Assembly: GCF_001310955.1 (NCBI RefSeq)
Contig: NZ_BAZX01000002.1
Span: 248,001-312,000, forward strand
DNA length: 64,000 bases
Source: Marinifilum fragile JCM 15579
Lineage (GTDB): Bacteria; Bacteroidota; Bacteroidia; Bacteroidales; Marinifilaceae
Reading direction: 5' to 3'
Part shown: piece after piece, positions 41,507-50,814 of the stretch
Position numbering within the stretch: the first letter of the stretch is position 1
Layout of the letters: each line of letters begins with the position of its first letter
Position numbers and translations under genes: made by a program
The notes under the pieces: model-generated
What the model was told of the DNA's origin: nothing
Seen by the model: the letters and a program-made list of their open reading frames with translations, nothing else
The model's database searches: none

Positions 41507-41580
41507 CTCCCCCTCTAGGACTTGAACCTAGGACCCCCTGATTAACAGTCAGGTGCTCTAACCAGCTGAGCTAAGGAGGA
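41507..41580 (-). tRNA. tRNA-Asn(GTT), copy 2
   Basis: 74 nt with a full cloverleaf. Acceptor TCCTCCT/AGGGGGA (one T-G pair), anticodon arm CCTGA-CTGTTAA-TCAGG with anticodon GTT, T-arm CTAGG-TTCAAGT-CCTAG, and discriminator G. CCA is not encoded. Sequence identical to the copy at 41628. Confidence 0.96.
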
Positions 41581-41627
41581 GTGTATAACTCCTAATATAT
41601 TTTAAACCCATTAAGAAAGGTATTTTG

Positions 41628-41701
41628 CTCCCCCTCTAGGACTTGAACCTAGGACCCCCTGATTAACAGTCAGGTGCTCTAACCAGCTGAGCTAAGGAGG
41701 A
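41628..41701 (-). tRNA. tRNA-Asn(GTT), copy 1
   Basis: 74 nt, identical to the second copy 121 bp downstream, with the same anticodon GTT and no encoded CCA. It is first in the transcript from the promoter at 41767-41797. Confidence 0.96.
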
Positions 41702-42081
41702 GTATAACTCCTAATTTTCCTCTACATCTCACGTTTGAACTGTGTTTCTTGAGGAAAATTGCGATGCAAAACTAACAGGTTTTCCTCAATAATGCAACAG
41801 CTATTTCAATATTTTTTCAAAAAAGATTCATTTTTTTTCTCCCTGCATTCTGTGGAATAAACAGGATTTGTTCCTATCTAATTGTTTATCAATATTGATG
41901 GGGAGTGAAGGGTGGAAAAGTAAGATTGTAGTAAAAATTTAAGAAATACAGTAAAGATTACTTCCGTATGTTGAAAAAGGCATATAAAAAACAGAATTTC
42001 CCTGCTTTCAGAGACGAATTTTATTGTAATTTTGGATAGTAATTTTCAAACGATAATTCAAATATCTAAAACAACACATAC
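41702..42081. other. Divergent region tRNA-Asn / kbl
   Basis: No gene. It carries the leftward tRNA promoter, including an imperfect repeat GAGGAAAA/TTTTCCTC across 41751-41787, and a possible rightward kbl -7 box TAATTTTG at 42027-42034, 48 bp upstream of the kbl start. Confidence 0.5.
41767..41797 (-). promoter_or_regulatory. Promoter of the tRNA-Asn array
   Basis: Minus strand: TTG (41795-41797), a 20-bp spacer, then TAGTTTTG (41767-41774) followed by C. A near-ideal Bacteroidota promoter, 66 bp upstream of the first tRNA. Confidence 0.8.
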
Positions 42082-43272
42082 ATGTACGGAAAATTCAAAG
42101 ACTATCTTGCAGAAGAGATACAAGGCATTAAAGATGCAGGTTTGTACAAAAACGAGAGAATCATTACAACTCCTCAAGGAGCAGAAATTAAGGTGAACAC
42201 TGGAGAGACAGTATTAAATTTCTGTGCGAATAATTACCTTGGATTATCATCACATCCACGTGTAATGGAAGGAGCTAAAAAAGCTTTAGATTCTCATGGT
42301 TATGGAATGTCTTCGGTTCGTTTTATCTGTGGAACTACAGATATTCACAAAGAATTAGAGCAAAAGATTGCTAAATTCTTCGGTATGGAAGATACCATTT
42401 TATATGCAGCTGCTTTTGATGCTAATGGTGGTGTTTTTGAGCCATTGTTTTCAAAGGATGATGCAATTATTTCAGATGAGTTAAATCACGCTTCTATTAT
42501 TGATGGAGTTCGTTTGTGTAAAGCGGCTCGTTACCGTTACAAGCATGCTGATATGGCCGACTTGGAAGAACAATTAAAAGTTTCTCAAGCTCAGCGTTAC
42601 CGTATCATCGTAACAGATGGTGTTTTCTCAATGGATGGTGATATCGCTAAATTGAATGAAATTTGCGATTTGGCTGACAAATACAATGCATTGGTAATGG
42701 TTGATGATAGTCATGCATCAGGTTTTATTGGTGATACTGGCCGTGGAACTCACGAATACCACAAATGTATGGATCGTGTAGATATCATTACTTCTACATT
42801 AGGAAAAGCATTAGGTGGAGCATTAGGTGGATTTACTACTGGTAAGGCTGAAATTATCGATATGTTGCGTCAACGTTCACGTCCTTATTTGTTCTCAAAC
42901 TCATTGTCTCCGGTAATTGTTGGTGCTTCTATCGCAGTATTCGATATGTTGAGCGAATCAACTGAGTTGAGAGATAAAGTAATCTGGAATGCTCAATATT
43001 TCCGCGAAGGATTATTAAAGGCTGGTTTCGATGTGAAGCCATCCGATTCTGCAATTAACGCTTTGATGTTATACGATGCAGTACTTTCTCAGCAATTTGC
43101 TGCTAAATTGTTGGATGAAGGAATTTATGTAATCGGATTCTATTATCCAGTTGTACCAAAAGGACAAGCTCGTATTCGTATTCAGCTTTCGGCTGCACAC
43201 GAAAAAGAGCACTTGGATAAAGCTTTGGAAGCATTTATCAAGATTGGTAAAGAACTAAAAGTGATCGAATAG
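42082..43272 (+). CDS. kbl: Glycine C-acetyltransferase (2-amino-3-ketobutyrate CoA ligase)
   Basis: A PLP enzyme of the alpha-oxoamine synthase family that joins acetyl-CoA and glycine, or runs in the threonine-degradation direction with threonine dehydrogenase. The 396 residues match E. coli Kbl. Segments include [14 protein letters not shown], the VDDSHASGF cofactor aspartate (208-209) and His211, and the PLP lysine K242 in STLGKALGG. The closely related serine palmitoyltransferase and KBL-like enzymes are an alternative, but the N-terminus ([20 protein letters not shown]) favours Kbl. No tdh is adjacent. Confidence 0.93.
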   Translation: MYGKFKDYLAEEIQGIKDAGLYKNERIITTPQGAEIKVNTGETVLNFCANNYLGLSSHPRVMEGAKKALDSHGYGMSSVRFICGTTDIHKELEQKIAKFFGMEDTILYAAAFDANGGVFEPLFSKDDAIISDELNHASIIDGVRLCKAARYRYKHADMADLEEQLKVSQAQRYRIIVTDGVFSMDGDIAKLNEICDLADKYNALVMVDDSHASGFIGDTGRGTHEYHKCMDRVDIITSTLGKALGGALGGFTTGKAEIIDMLRQRSRPYLFSNSLSPVIVGASIAVFDMLSESTELRDKVIWNAQYFREGLLKAGFDVKPSDSAINALMLYDAVLSQQFAAKLLDEGIYVIGFYYPVVPKGQARIRIQLSAAHEKEHLDKALEAFIKIGKELKVIE

Positions 43273-43291
43273 AACACACAATAAAATATTG

Positions 43292-43326
43292 AAACCGGAG
43301 GCTAATTTGAGTTTCCGGTTTTTTTA
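43292..43326 (+). terminator. Terminator after kbl
   Basis: Stem AAACCGGA/TCCGGTTT with a T-run of six or more. Confidence 0.85.
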
Positions 43327-43358
43327 TAATTTAGTTCCATCAAATTAATGAAGTGAAG

Positions 43359-44015
43359 ATGATCAAGCGATATTTATTCTTGTTTTTAGTTCTGAGTTTT
43401 TCTTTTGAATCTTATTCTCAGTACTACAAAGATCAAAACTATTTTATTGGTGGATCAATGGGTTATCAATTGCCTTTAGGTGATTTTGGAGATCAGGCAA
43501 ATGGAGGTCCAAACTTTCGTTTGACTGGGAGAAAAATGCTGAACAAGAAATTAAGTGTTGGTGCAGAATTGTCTTTTAGTCTGCTAGGACAAGATAAATT
43601 CTGGGATGGAAGCCATTTGGGAAGTTATGATGTAAGCTATAATATTGGTTCAGCATTGCTACGAGCATCATACTATTGTGATGCTTGGGACAGAGATTTT
43701 AAGCCTTATGCCTCCCTTGCTTTTGGATATTTCTATTATCGGAATGAAATAGATTATACAGCTTCTTCCTTAGGGTCAAGCAACGATAAGCGAACTATTA
43801 CTGAAAATAAAGTTGGTTTGGCTCCAAATATTGGATTTTTATATCACATATCTGATACATGGAGCTTTGATATGAATCTGAGGTATACATATATCCCTAA
43901 CTTTCCTGATTCGGTTATAGCGAAGGATGAAAATGGAGAGAATTATCAATATTATTTAGGATTCGATAAAATATCACTCCCCGAATTATCAATAGGTTTC
44001 TTCTACAGGTTTTAA
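43359..44015 (+). CDS. Small outer-membrane beta-barrel protein
   Basis: 218 residues. The start is the ATG at 43359, beginning a signal peptide (MIKRYLFLFLVLSFSFESYS); a GTG two codons earlier is possible but less likely. The mature part alternates aromatic and polar strands (NYFIGGSMGYQLPLGDFG, YASLAFGYFYYRNEID, SFDMNLRYTYIPNF) and ends SIGFFYRF with terminal Phe, typical of an eight-stranded porin-like OMP_b-brl domain. Specific role unknown. The stop overlaps by four bases the stop of the convergent kinase gene. Confidence 0.85.
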   Translation: MIKRYLFLFLVLSFSFESYSQYYKDQNYFIGGSMGYQLPLGDFGDQANGGPNFRLTGRKMLNKKLSVGAELSFSLLGQDKFWDGSHLGSYDVSYNIGSALLRASYYCDAWDRDFKPYASLAFGYFYYRNEIDYTASSLGSSNDKRTITENKVGLAPNIGFLYHISDTWSFDMNLRYTYIPNFPDSVIAKDENGENYQYYLGFDKISLPELSIGFFYRF

Positions 44016-44626
44016 AATAGTCCATGAATCTTTGCTTCAACTTTATCCACAATACTGTTTAAATCAGCTGGATTTTCAAGGAAATCGATGTTGTCAGCAT
44101 CCACAATTAGCAAATTTCCATTTTTGTAGTTGGAAATCCAGTTTTCATATCTGTTATTCAAGTTCTTCAAATAATCCAAGCGGATAGTTTCTTCGTAATC
44201 GCGACCTCTTTTTTGAATTTGATTAACCAGCGTAGGCACCGAAGAACGCAAGTATATTAATAAATCGGGTGCCTGAACCATTGAACTCATTAGTTGAAAC
44301 AGGTTACAATAGTTTTTAAAGTCGCGTTCCGACATTAAACCCATATCGAATAGGTTAGGAGCAAATATTTTGGCGTCCTCGAAAATGGTACGATCCTGTA
44401 CCACATTTTTTCCCGAATTACGGATTTCCATAATCTGGTTAAAGCGGCTTTTTAGGAAATAGATCTGCAAATTGAATGACCAACGTTGCATGTCGTCGTA
44501 AAAATCATTCAGGTAAGGATTTTCATCCACATCTTCATAATGAGCTTCCCATTTGTAATGTTTAGCTAATAATTCTGTTAAAGTAGTTTTTCCTGATCCG
44601 ATGTTACCAGCTACGGCTATATGCAT
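44012..44626 (-). CDS. Deoxynucleoside kinase (second of tandem pair)
   Basis: 204 residues of the dNK family (dCK/dGK type), which phosphorylates deoxynucleosides for salvage. P-loop AGNIGSGKTTL (6-16), catalytic EDVDENPYLNDFY, DRTIFEDA with the DR dyad, and the LID arginine segment RGRDYEETIRLDYL. It shares length, start and layout with the gene 23 bp upstream and is about 60 percent similar to it by eye, so the pair arose by duplication. In some lactobacilli paired kinases form a dAK/dGK heterodimer; the same could hold here but is unproven. Confidence 0.93.
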   Translation of the reverse strand: MHIAVAGNIGSGKTTLTELLAKHYKWEAHYEDVDENPYLNDFYDDMQRWSFNLQIYFLKSRFNQIMEIRNSGKNVVQDRTIFEDAKIFAPNLFDMGLMSERDFKNYCNLFQLMSSMVQAPDLLIYLRSSVPTLVNQIQKRGRDYEETIRLDYLKNLNNRYENWISNYKNGNLLIVDADNIDFLENPADLNSIVDKVEAKIHGLF

Positions 44627-44649
44627 TGTATTATAATTATCTGTTACAA

Positions 44650-45264
44650 TTAAAAAAGTCCATGAAGTTGAGCATCTATTTTAGTGATTACAGAGCTCAA
44701 ATCTTTGGGGTTATTTAGAAAGTCAATATCATCAACATCAATGATTAAAAGTTTCCCGTTTTTATAACCATTGATCCAGGCTTCATATCTTTCATTCAAT
44801 CTCTTTAAGTAATCCAATCGAATGGTTTCTTCATAATCACGACCTCTGGCCTGAATGTGTTCTACTAGTGTAGAAATAGAAGCTCTTAGATAGATCAATA
44901 AATCAGGTGGTTGAATTAAAGAACTCATAATATTGAAGAGAGACAAGTAATTGTCAAAATCTCTTTTAGGCATCAAATTCATTGATTCAAGGTTTGGAGC
45001 AAATATGTATGCATCCTCATATATTGTTCTATCCTGTATGATATCTTTCCCAGATTCGCGTAAAGCTAAAACCTGATTGAATCTGCTATTTAAAAAATGG
45101 ATTTGCAAGGCGAACGACCAACGATTCATATTATCGTAAAAGTCATTTAAATATGGATTGTCGTCCACATCTTCGAAATGAGCTTCCCAGCCGTAATGTT
45201 TTGCTAATAATCCAGCCAGAGTTGTTTTTCCGGCACCAATGTTTCCCGCTACAGCAATGTGCAT
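44650..45264 (-). CDS. Deoxynucleoside kinase (first of tandem pair)
   Basis: 204 residues with P-loop AGNIGAGKTTLAGLLAKHYG, EDVDDNPYLNDFYDNM, DRTIYEDAYIF and RGRDYEETIRLDYLKRL. It is the upstream member of the pair. Differences between copies cluster in the substrate-pocket helices (SFALQIHFLNSRFNQVLAL here against SFNLQIYFLKSRFNQIMEI). This would fit divergent base specificity. No promoter box was recognised in the 100 bp upstream. Confidence 0.93.
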   Translation of the reverse strand: MHIAVAGNIGAGKTTLAGLLAKHYGWEAHFEDVDDNPYLNDFYDNMNRWSFALQIHFLNSRFNQVLALRESGKDIIQDRTIYEDAYIFAPNLESMNLMPKRDFDNYLSLFNIMSSLIQPPDLLIYLRASISTLVEHIQARGRDYEETIRLDYLKRLNERYEAWINGYKNGKLLIIDVDDIDFLNNPKDLSSVITKIDAQLHGLF

Positions 45265-45364
45265 GTTTATGTTTAATTATTAGTGGAAAAATGCAACTAA
45301 AATTAGTAATATTTTTTTGGATATCAATTCCTTATTAATTAGAATAAATGTACTTGGTTTTTAA

Positions 45365-46135
45365 TCAGAAACTTATGATTTTAATTGATATAGAATTTTC
45401 ATTAGAAATGAAAATTCTATCCTTATTGCATCTGATTATTGCCTTAGAAGAATCTTCTTTTGTATGAATTAATTGATCGGATTGATTTAAAGTATGATAT
45501 ATATGGATACCAGTTTTGTTCTGATAATAAATGTGGTTTCCTATTAGCTGGAAGTCTTGAATATCTTGAAAAGATAGTTTTCGAACAAATTGACCATTTT
45601 GATCCAACTGCAAAATGCCTTTGTTTTCGTAGAGTAGATACAAATAACTATTGTGTTCAAACATTTTAGTGATTTCAGCTTCATCAAAAAAGGATCCCAA
45701 CAAAATCGATTGAGCAGCTATTTCGCCATTGTTGGTTATGTGAAAGGCTTGCTTTTCTATTGAATTGTACATCCAAAAACCACCTATTTGAGAATTGCAT
45801 ACAAATTCAGTTTCGTTATCCGAAAAATCATATAAATCGATTTCATTGCCAATGTTTGATAATTTATTGTTCAGATAAATAATCTGGTTGAAATCTCGAT
45901 AAAACAATAAAATTCTCAAAGGATCTGAGACATCAATAGAACTGATGCTTCCGAATGAAGAATCAGAAAAATTACAAACTAGTTTTCCCTCGGAATTGTA
46001 CTTTGATAATTGTGACCCATTTACCACATATACATTTTCCATGTGATCAATTTCGAAGAAATCACATGTAGTGTTAATTTTTGTAGGTTGATATAAGTTA
46101 AGGACAGATAAAAACCAGATGAGTAAAACCTGCAT
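45365..46135 (-). CDS. Hypothetical protein, beta-propeller-like
   Basis: 256 residues, unrecognised. The N-terminus MQVLLIWFLSVLNLYQ is hydrophobic and could be a signal peptide. The rest shows repeated short strands with patterns like NVYVVNGSQLSKYNSEGKLV and LYLLYENKGILQLDQNGQFV, resembling NHL or six-bladed propeller blades. It starts three bases after the GH3-family gene ends, so it is co-translated with that gene. A link to the enzyme's job is not known. Confidence 0.7.
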   Translation of the reverse strand: MQVLLIWFLSVLNLYQPTKINTTCDFFEIDHMENVYVVNGSQLSKYNSEGKLVCNFSDSSFGSISSIDVSDPLRILLFYRDFNQIIYLNNKLSNIGNEIDLYDFSDNETEFVCNSQIGGFWMYNSIEKQAFHITNNGEIAAQSILLGSFFDEAEITKMFEHNSYLYLLYENKGILQLDQNGQFVRKLSFQDIQDFQLIGNHIYYQNKTGIHIYHTLNQSDQLIHTKEDSSKAIIRCNKDRIFISNENSISIKIISF

Positions 46136-46138
46136 ATG

Positions 46139-47650
46139 CTATTGGTTGTCTTTAAGCAATTCTTCAATTAATGTTCGATTATTGGATAAACGAGGAACTT
46201 TATTTTGCCCACCAAGTTTTCCTTTCGATTTTAACCAGTTGTAAAATAATCCTTTCTTGGCAATGCTTACAATTGGCTTTTCGAGTGTAATGTTTTTGTA
46301 TCGTTTGGCTTCGTAATCCGAATTCAGACTCATTAATGCATTGTCCAGTATGTAATTAAATTCATCAATGTTTTGTGGCGCTTGCTCGAATTCGATCAAC
46401 CACTGGTGTGTTCCTTGCTGGTTTTTATCCATGAAAACCGGAGCTGCAGTATATTCCTTAATCACCGAATTGGTTTTAGTACAAGCTATTTGCATTGCTT
46501 TTTCGGCATTATCAATAATTAACTCCTCACCAAAAGCATTGATATATAGTTTTGTCCTTCCTGAAATTTTAAACTTAAATGGCGTTTTTGAAGTAAAATG
46601 AATGGTATCGCCAATTTGATACCTCCAAAGTCCTCCATTGGTTGTAATAAGCATTGCATAATTTTTATGCAATTCAACATCCTCAAGGCTTATGGCTATA
46701 GGATGTTCATCATTCACATTTTCCAGTGGAATAAATTCATAATAAATTCCATAATCAAGCATTAGTAACATGGCTTCATCATCCAGATTATCCTGAATCC
46801 CAAAAAAACCTTCCGAAGCATTGTATGTCTCCAAGTAATTCATCTGAGATGAAGGTAATATCTCTTGAAACTGCTCACGGTAAGGTGTAAAACTTACACC
46901 ACCATGCACGAAAAGCTCCAAATTTGGCCAAATTTCATGGATGTGATTTTTGCCTGATACTTTTAGAATATGTTTCAGTAGAACCAAGAACCATGACGGA
47001 ACGCCAGAAAGACTGGTGACATTTTCGTTAAGTGTTGCCTCAGTCATTTTATGCAATTTTTCCTCCCATTCATCCAGCAATACGATTGACGTATCAGGAG
47101 TACGAATGAAATCAGCCCAGAAAGGTAAATTTTGAATCAAGATGGCAGACAAATCTCCATAATAAGAATCATTGTTGATGTTATTGATTTGATGACTACC
47201 TCCCAGAGTTAATCCTTTTCCGTAAAGAATTCCAGTATCAGGATAAAGCGATGTATAAATGGCTAAAATATCTTTGCCTCCCCTAAAATGGCAATCTTCA
47301 AGTGCTTCTTTACTAACAGGTATAAATTTGCTTTTTGAATTGGTAGTACCCGATGATTTTGCAAACCATTTGATTTCTGAAGGCCAAAAAATGTTTTGTT
47401 CACCATTTCTAAGGTGTTCAATTTGTTTTTCAATGTCTTCGTAGGTTAATATAGGAAGTCTATTCTTAAAGTCTTGCAGTGATTGCATCGACTTAAAGTC
47501 GTACTTTCGTCCCCATTCTGTACCAGATGCCTGGTTCAGTAAATGGATAAGAGTTTCTTTCTGGATTTCAATAGGATGCTCCTTAAAAAAATCTATCTGC
47601 GAAAGTCTTTTGGTATTTAACCAGCTGACAAGAGAGTTGATAAATGCCAT
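46139..47650 (-). CDS. GH3 auxin-responsive-promoter family protein
   Basis: A 503-residue protein of the GH3 branch of adenylate-forming enzymes. Signatures: FKNRLPILTYEDIEKQIEHL near the N-terminus, the ATP-binding FAKSSGTTNSKSKFIPVS, then YNASEGFFGIQDN and GLWRYQIGDTIHFTSKTPF. Plant GH3 enzymes conjugate amino acids to hormones such as jasmonate and auxin. Bacterial homologues have unknown acyl substrates and may act in natural-product or lipid acyl transfer. It is the first gene of a two-gene leftward unit with the propeller-like protein. Confidence 0.92.
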   Translation of the reverse strand: MAFINSLVSWLNTKRLSQIDFFKEHPIEIQKETLIHLLNQASGTEWGRKYDFKSMQSLQDFKNRLPILTYEDIEKQIEHLRNGEQNIFWPSEIKWFAKSSGTTNSKSKFIPVSKEALEDCHFRGGKDILAIYTSLYPDTGILYGKGLTLGGSHQINNINNDSYYGDLSAILIQNLPFWADFIRTPDTSIVLLDEWEEKLHKMTEATLNENVTSLSGVPSWFLVLLKHILKVSGKNHIHEIWPNLELFVHGGVSFTPYREQFQEILPSSQMNYLETYNASEGFFGIQDNLDDEAMLLMLDYGIYYEFIPLENVNDEHPIAISLEDVELHKNYAMLITTNGGLWRYQIGDTIHFTSKTPFKFKISGRTKLYINAFGEELIIDNAEKAMQIACTKTNSVIKEYTAAPVFMDKNQQGTHQWLIEFEQAPQNIDEFNYILDNALMSLNSDYEAKRYKNITLEKPIVSIAKKGLFYNWLKSKGKLGGQNKVPRLSNNRTLIEELLKDNQ

Positions 47651-47743
47651 TTTTTAGTGTTTTTGCTGTCTTAAATATAAATAATTTTAACAGGTATATT
47701 GTCTTAGTTCATTCTAAATTAAGGCCATTATGTTGGTTTTTCT

Positions 47744-47751
47744 TATCTTTG
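47744..47751 (+). promoter_or_regulatory. -7 box for cvpA-like gene
   Basis: TATCTTTG followed by ATCG, the most common Bacteroidota form of TAnnTTTG, 31 bp upstream of the ATG. Confidence 0.55.
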
Positions 47752-47782
47752 ATCGTCTATTGATAATTATAACTAACCCATT

Positions 47783-48325
47783 ATGAACATACTTGATATC
47801 CTTATTGGTTTGCCTTTAATTTACGCCATATATAAAGGATTTACTAAAGGGCTAATTATTGAAGTTGCAACTTTACTAGCTTTAATTTTAGGAATTTACG
47901 GCGCCATTCATTTTTCAGATTTTACTGCAGAATTTATTGAAAATCGATTTGATTACCATTCAAATTACATGGGAATTATTGCTTTTATTGCTACATTTTT
48001 AATAATAGTGATTGTATTAAATGTTTTGGGTAAGATGTTGAATTCCTTAATTGAGGCCGTGGCTCTAGGTATGGTAAATCGATTGTTGGGAGTTGTGTTT
48101 GGATTGATAAAAGGGATTCTCATAATAAGTATATTGGTATATTTTGTGAATTTTTTAGATCAGAAATTCGATTTCATTTCGAAGGAGAAAAAGGAAGATA
48201 GTTTGTTCTATCAGCCAATGGTCCAAATATCCGAAACCTTATTTGATATATTTGGCTCCGATATAGGAGATACCACTGAAAAAATAAAAGAAGAGGTCCA
48301 AAAACAACTACCTGTTAAAGTGTAA
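47783..48325 (+). CDS. CvpA-family membrane protein
   Basis: 180 residues with about four membrane helices: ILIGLPLIYAIYKGFTKGLI, VATLLALILGIYGAIHF, YMGIIAFIATFLIIVIVL, and GVVFGLIKGILIISILVYFV. CvpA was first linked to colicin V production and is widespread; in Bacteroidota its role is uncertain (envelope integrity). The C-terminal 40 residues are acidic and cytoplasmic. The stop overlaps the start of the DUF3667 gene by one base, so they are translationally coupled. Confidence 0.88.
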   Translation: MNILDILIGLPLIYAIYKGFTKGLIIEVATLLALILGIYGAIHFSDFTAEFIENRFDYHSNYMGIIAFIATFLIIVIVLNVLGKMLNSLIEAVALGMVNRLLGVVFGLIKGILIISILVYFVNFLDQKFDFISKEKKEDSLFYQPMVQISETLFDIFGSDIGDTTEKIKEEVQKQLPVKV

Positions 48326-49344
48326 TGAAGCAAAGAATTAAGAAGTATATAAGGAAATTACCTAAAAGAAGAGTTCAGCATTTCGAAGGATTTTGTCCCA
48401 ATTGTGAGTTCCCTGTAAATGGGAAATTTTGCTCGAATTGCGGTCAGTCAACTAAGAGTTTTCAACGTCCGTTTTGGACTGTTGTGTCCGAATCTGTTGG
48501 CGATGCACTATCTGTAGATAATAGGCTAATACATACTTTGGTGCCTCTGTTTTTAAAGCCGGGTTATTTGACCCGAGAGTTTATGCGAGGGAGAAGAGCC
48601 AGGTATACACCACCTTTTCGTTTGTACCTGTTTTTAACCTTTTTTGCTTTTTTGTTGCTCGCCTATAATCACAAACCAGAAAGTGCAGCAGCCAAAGAGT
48701 TAGCCATTGAAACTGATGATGGTAAGAAATTGGATATGGTGTCTTTCTTGGAAGAAATGGTAAAGGAGGAGGAGTATGATGTAGATAGTCTGAAAGTAGA
48801 CTCCTTGGCAAAGGTCGATGAAAAGAGTGGGATCGTAACAATTAATATTGGCAAGAAGAATGTTGCCAAAGATTCTTTGAAAGGAGCTGAGAAAAATGTG
48901 AACAGCCTGATAGAAAACAGTAAGGTGAAGAAATTAATTGAAATGTGGAAGTTAAATCCTTCTCTGATGATGGATAATGCATTCAAGAAATTATCACAAA
49001 CGCTATTGGTAATTCTGCCTCTTTTTGCATTGTCTTTGGCTTTCTTGTATATCAGGAGGAAACACTACATGCTGGAACATTTGTTGATTTCTCTCAACTT
49101 TCATGCTTACATCTTTGTACTTGTTATTATTAGTGAATTATTACTGATGTTGAATGTGGAGTTTCTGAATTCATTGGCCATATATCTTTACTTATTAATT
49201 CCAATTCAATTGTTTTTGACCATGAAATTCTATTACAAACAATCTTGGGTAAAGACCTTTTTTAAGTTTGTGTTTGTTTCCTTTATCTATAATATTTTAT
49301 TTTTTACAGGAATTATTATAAGCTTGATTTCAATGTTAGCTTAA
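48325..49344 (+). CDS. DUF3667 membrane protein with zinc ribbon
   Basis: 339 residues. A zinc-ribbon near residues 23-39 (CPNCEFPVNGKFCSNCGQS) is followed by an amphipathic stretch and a membrane helix at about 95-112 (FRLYLFLTFFAFLLLAY). A charged linker of about 100 residues follows, then four membrane helices in the C-terminal third (LLVILPLFALSLAFLYI onward). This is the standard DUF3667 architecture. Function is unknown. Coupled to the cvpA-like gene by ATG/TAA overlap. Confidence 0.88.
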   Translation: MKQRIKKYIRKLPKRRVQHFEGFCPNCEFPVNGKFCSNCGQSTKSFQRPFWTVVSESVGDALSVDNRLIHTLVPLFLKPGYLTREFMRGRRARYTPPFRLYLFLTFFAFLLLAYNHKPESAAAKELAIETDDGKKLDMVSFLEEMVKEEEYDVDSLKVDSLAKVDEKSGIVTINIGKKNVAKDSLKGAEKNVNSLIENSKVKKLIEMWKLNPSLMMDNAFKKLSQTLLVILPLFALSLAFLYIRRKHYMLEHLLISLNFHAYIFVLVIISELLLMLNVEFLNSLAIYLYLLIPIQLFLTMKFYYKQSWVKTFFKFVFVSFIYNILFFTGIIISLISMLA

Positions 49345-49382
49345 GAACCAATTTAATAGGGGAAAAGAAACGGTAAAATTCT

Positions 49383-49390
49383 TATCTTTG
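49383..49390 (+). promoter_or_regulatory. -7 box for tyrS
   Basis: TATCTTTG followed by TCG, 56 bp upstream of the tyrS ATG. No obvious -33 TTG. Confidence 0.55.
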
Positions 49391-49446
49391 TCGTTCGATT
49401 AAAAAAATAGGATAAATATATCCAAGTAAGGAAAAAAATAGAAAAC

Positions 49447-50739
49447 ATGAATTTTATTGAGGAACTACAGTGGCGTGGCATGATTCACGATATGATGCCA
49501 GGAATAGAAGAACAACTTCAAAAAGAATTGACATCAGCATATGTGGGAATTGACCCAACTGCAGATTCTCTTCACATTGGTCACTTGGTTGGTGTAATGA
49601 TGTTGAAGCACTTTCAGGTGGCAGGACATAAACCAATTGTATTGGTTGGTGGTGCCACAGGTATGATTGGTGATCCTTCGGGAAAATCTCAGGAAAGAAA
49701 CTTGTTGGATGAAGAAACTCTTCGTCACAATCAGGAGTGTTTAAGAGCGCAGTTGTCTAAGTTTATGGATTTCGATTCAGATGCTGAGAACGCTGCTGAA
49801 ATGGTGAACAATTATGATTGGATGAAAGATTTTTCATTCCTTGATTTTATTCGTGATATTGGAAAGCACATCACTGTAAATTACATGATGAGTAAAGATT
49901 CAGTAAAAAAGAGATTAAGTTCTGAATCAAAAGTAGGAATGTCTTTTACTGAGTTTACTTACCAGTTGGTTCAAGGAACAGACTTTTTGGAGTTGTACCG
50001 TTCCAAGAATTGTAAATTACAAATGGGTGGATCGGATCAGTGGGGAAACATCACTACTGGTACCGAATTAATTAGAAGAAAAGAAGGAGGAACGGCATGG
50101 GCCATTACCTGTCCGTTGATTACTAAAGCTGATGGAGGTAAATTTGGTAAAACTGAATCAGGAAATATTTGGTTAGATCCTAAACGTACTTCTCCATATA
50201 AATTTTACCAATTTTGGTTAAATACTTCGGATGAAGATGCAGAGAAATATATCAAGATTTTTACTTTGATTCCAAGAGATGAGATTGCTGCTTTGGTTGA
50301 AGAGCATAATGAAGCACCACACTTGCGTAAACTTCAGCAACGTTTAGCTAAAGAGGTAACCATTATGATTCACTCTGAAGAGGATTACAATACGGCAGTT
50401 GAAGCTTCTCAAATTTTGTTTGGTAAAGCAACAGCTGATGTATTAAAAAAACTGGATGAGGATACTTTCTTGTCAGTTTTTGAAGGAGTTCCTCAATTTA
50501 ATGTTGATAAATTAGAATTCGAAGCAGGAGTTGATGTTTTGGAACTTTTGGCAGTTAAGGCTGAAGTATTTCCATCAAAAGGAGAATTAAGAAGATTGTT
50601 CAAAGGAAATGCAATTAGTATTAACAAGGAAAAGGTTCAGAATGCAGAGTTAATAGTAACAAAAGAACACCTTATTGCGGATAAATATTTTCTTGTTCAG
50701 AAGGGGAAAAAGAATTATTTCTTAGTTGTGGCTTGTTAA
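49447..50739 (+). CDS. tyrS: Tyrosyl-tRNA synthetase
   Basis: A class I aminoacyl-tRNA synthetase of 430 residues. HIGH motif at 43-46 (SLHIGHL), the tyrosine-binding [32 protein letters not shown], and the KMSKS-equivalent KFGKTESG. The C-terminal S4-like RNA-binding domain (about 365-428, [20 protein letters not shown]) is present, so this is the TyrRS of the bacterial TyrS rather than TyrZ type. Confidence 0.97.
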   Translation: MNFIEELQWRGMIHDMMPGIEEQLQKELTSAYVGIDPTADSLHIGHLVGVMMLKHFQVAGHKPIVLVGGATGMIGDPSGKSQERNLLDEETLRHNQECLRAQLSKFMDFDSDAENAAEMVNNYDWMKDFSFLDFIRDIGKHITVNYMMSKDSVKKRLSSESKVGMSFTEFTYQLVQGTDFLELYRSKNCKLQMGGSDQWGNITTGTELIRRKEGGTAWAITCPLITKADGGKFGKTESGNIWLDPKRTSPYKFYQFWLNTSDEDAEKYIKIFTLIPRDEIAALVEEHNEAPHLRKLQQRLAKEVTIMIHSEEDYNTAVEASQILFGKATADVLKKLDEDTFLSVFEGVPQFNVDKLEFEAGVDVLELLAVKAEVFPSKGELRRLFKGNAISINKEKVQNAELIVTKEHLIADKYFLVQKGKKNYFLVVAC

Positions 50740-50814
50740 TTTGATGGTATTGCTTTATTTTTAGAGGATAAAGTAAAAATCAAAAACCAAATCATAACCA
50801 AAAAATTGAAATTT

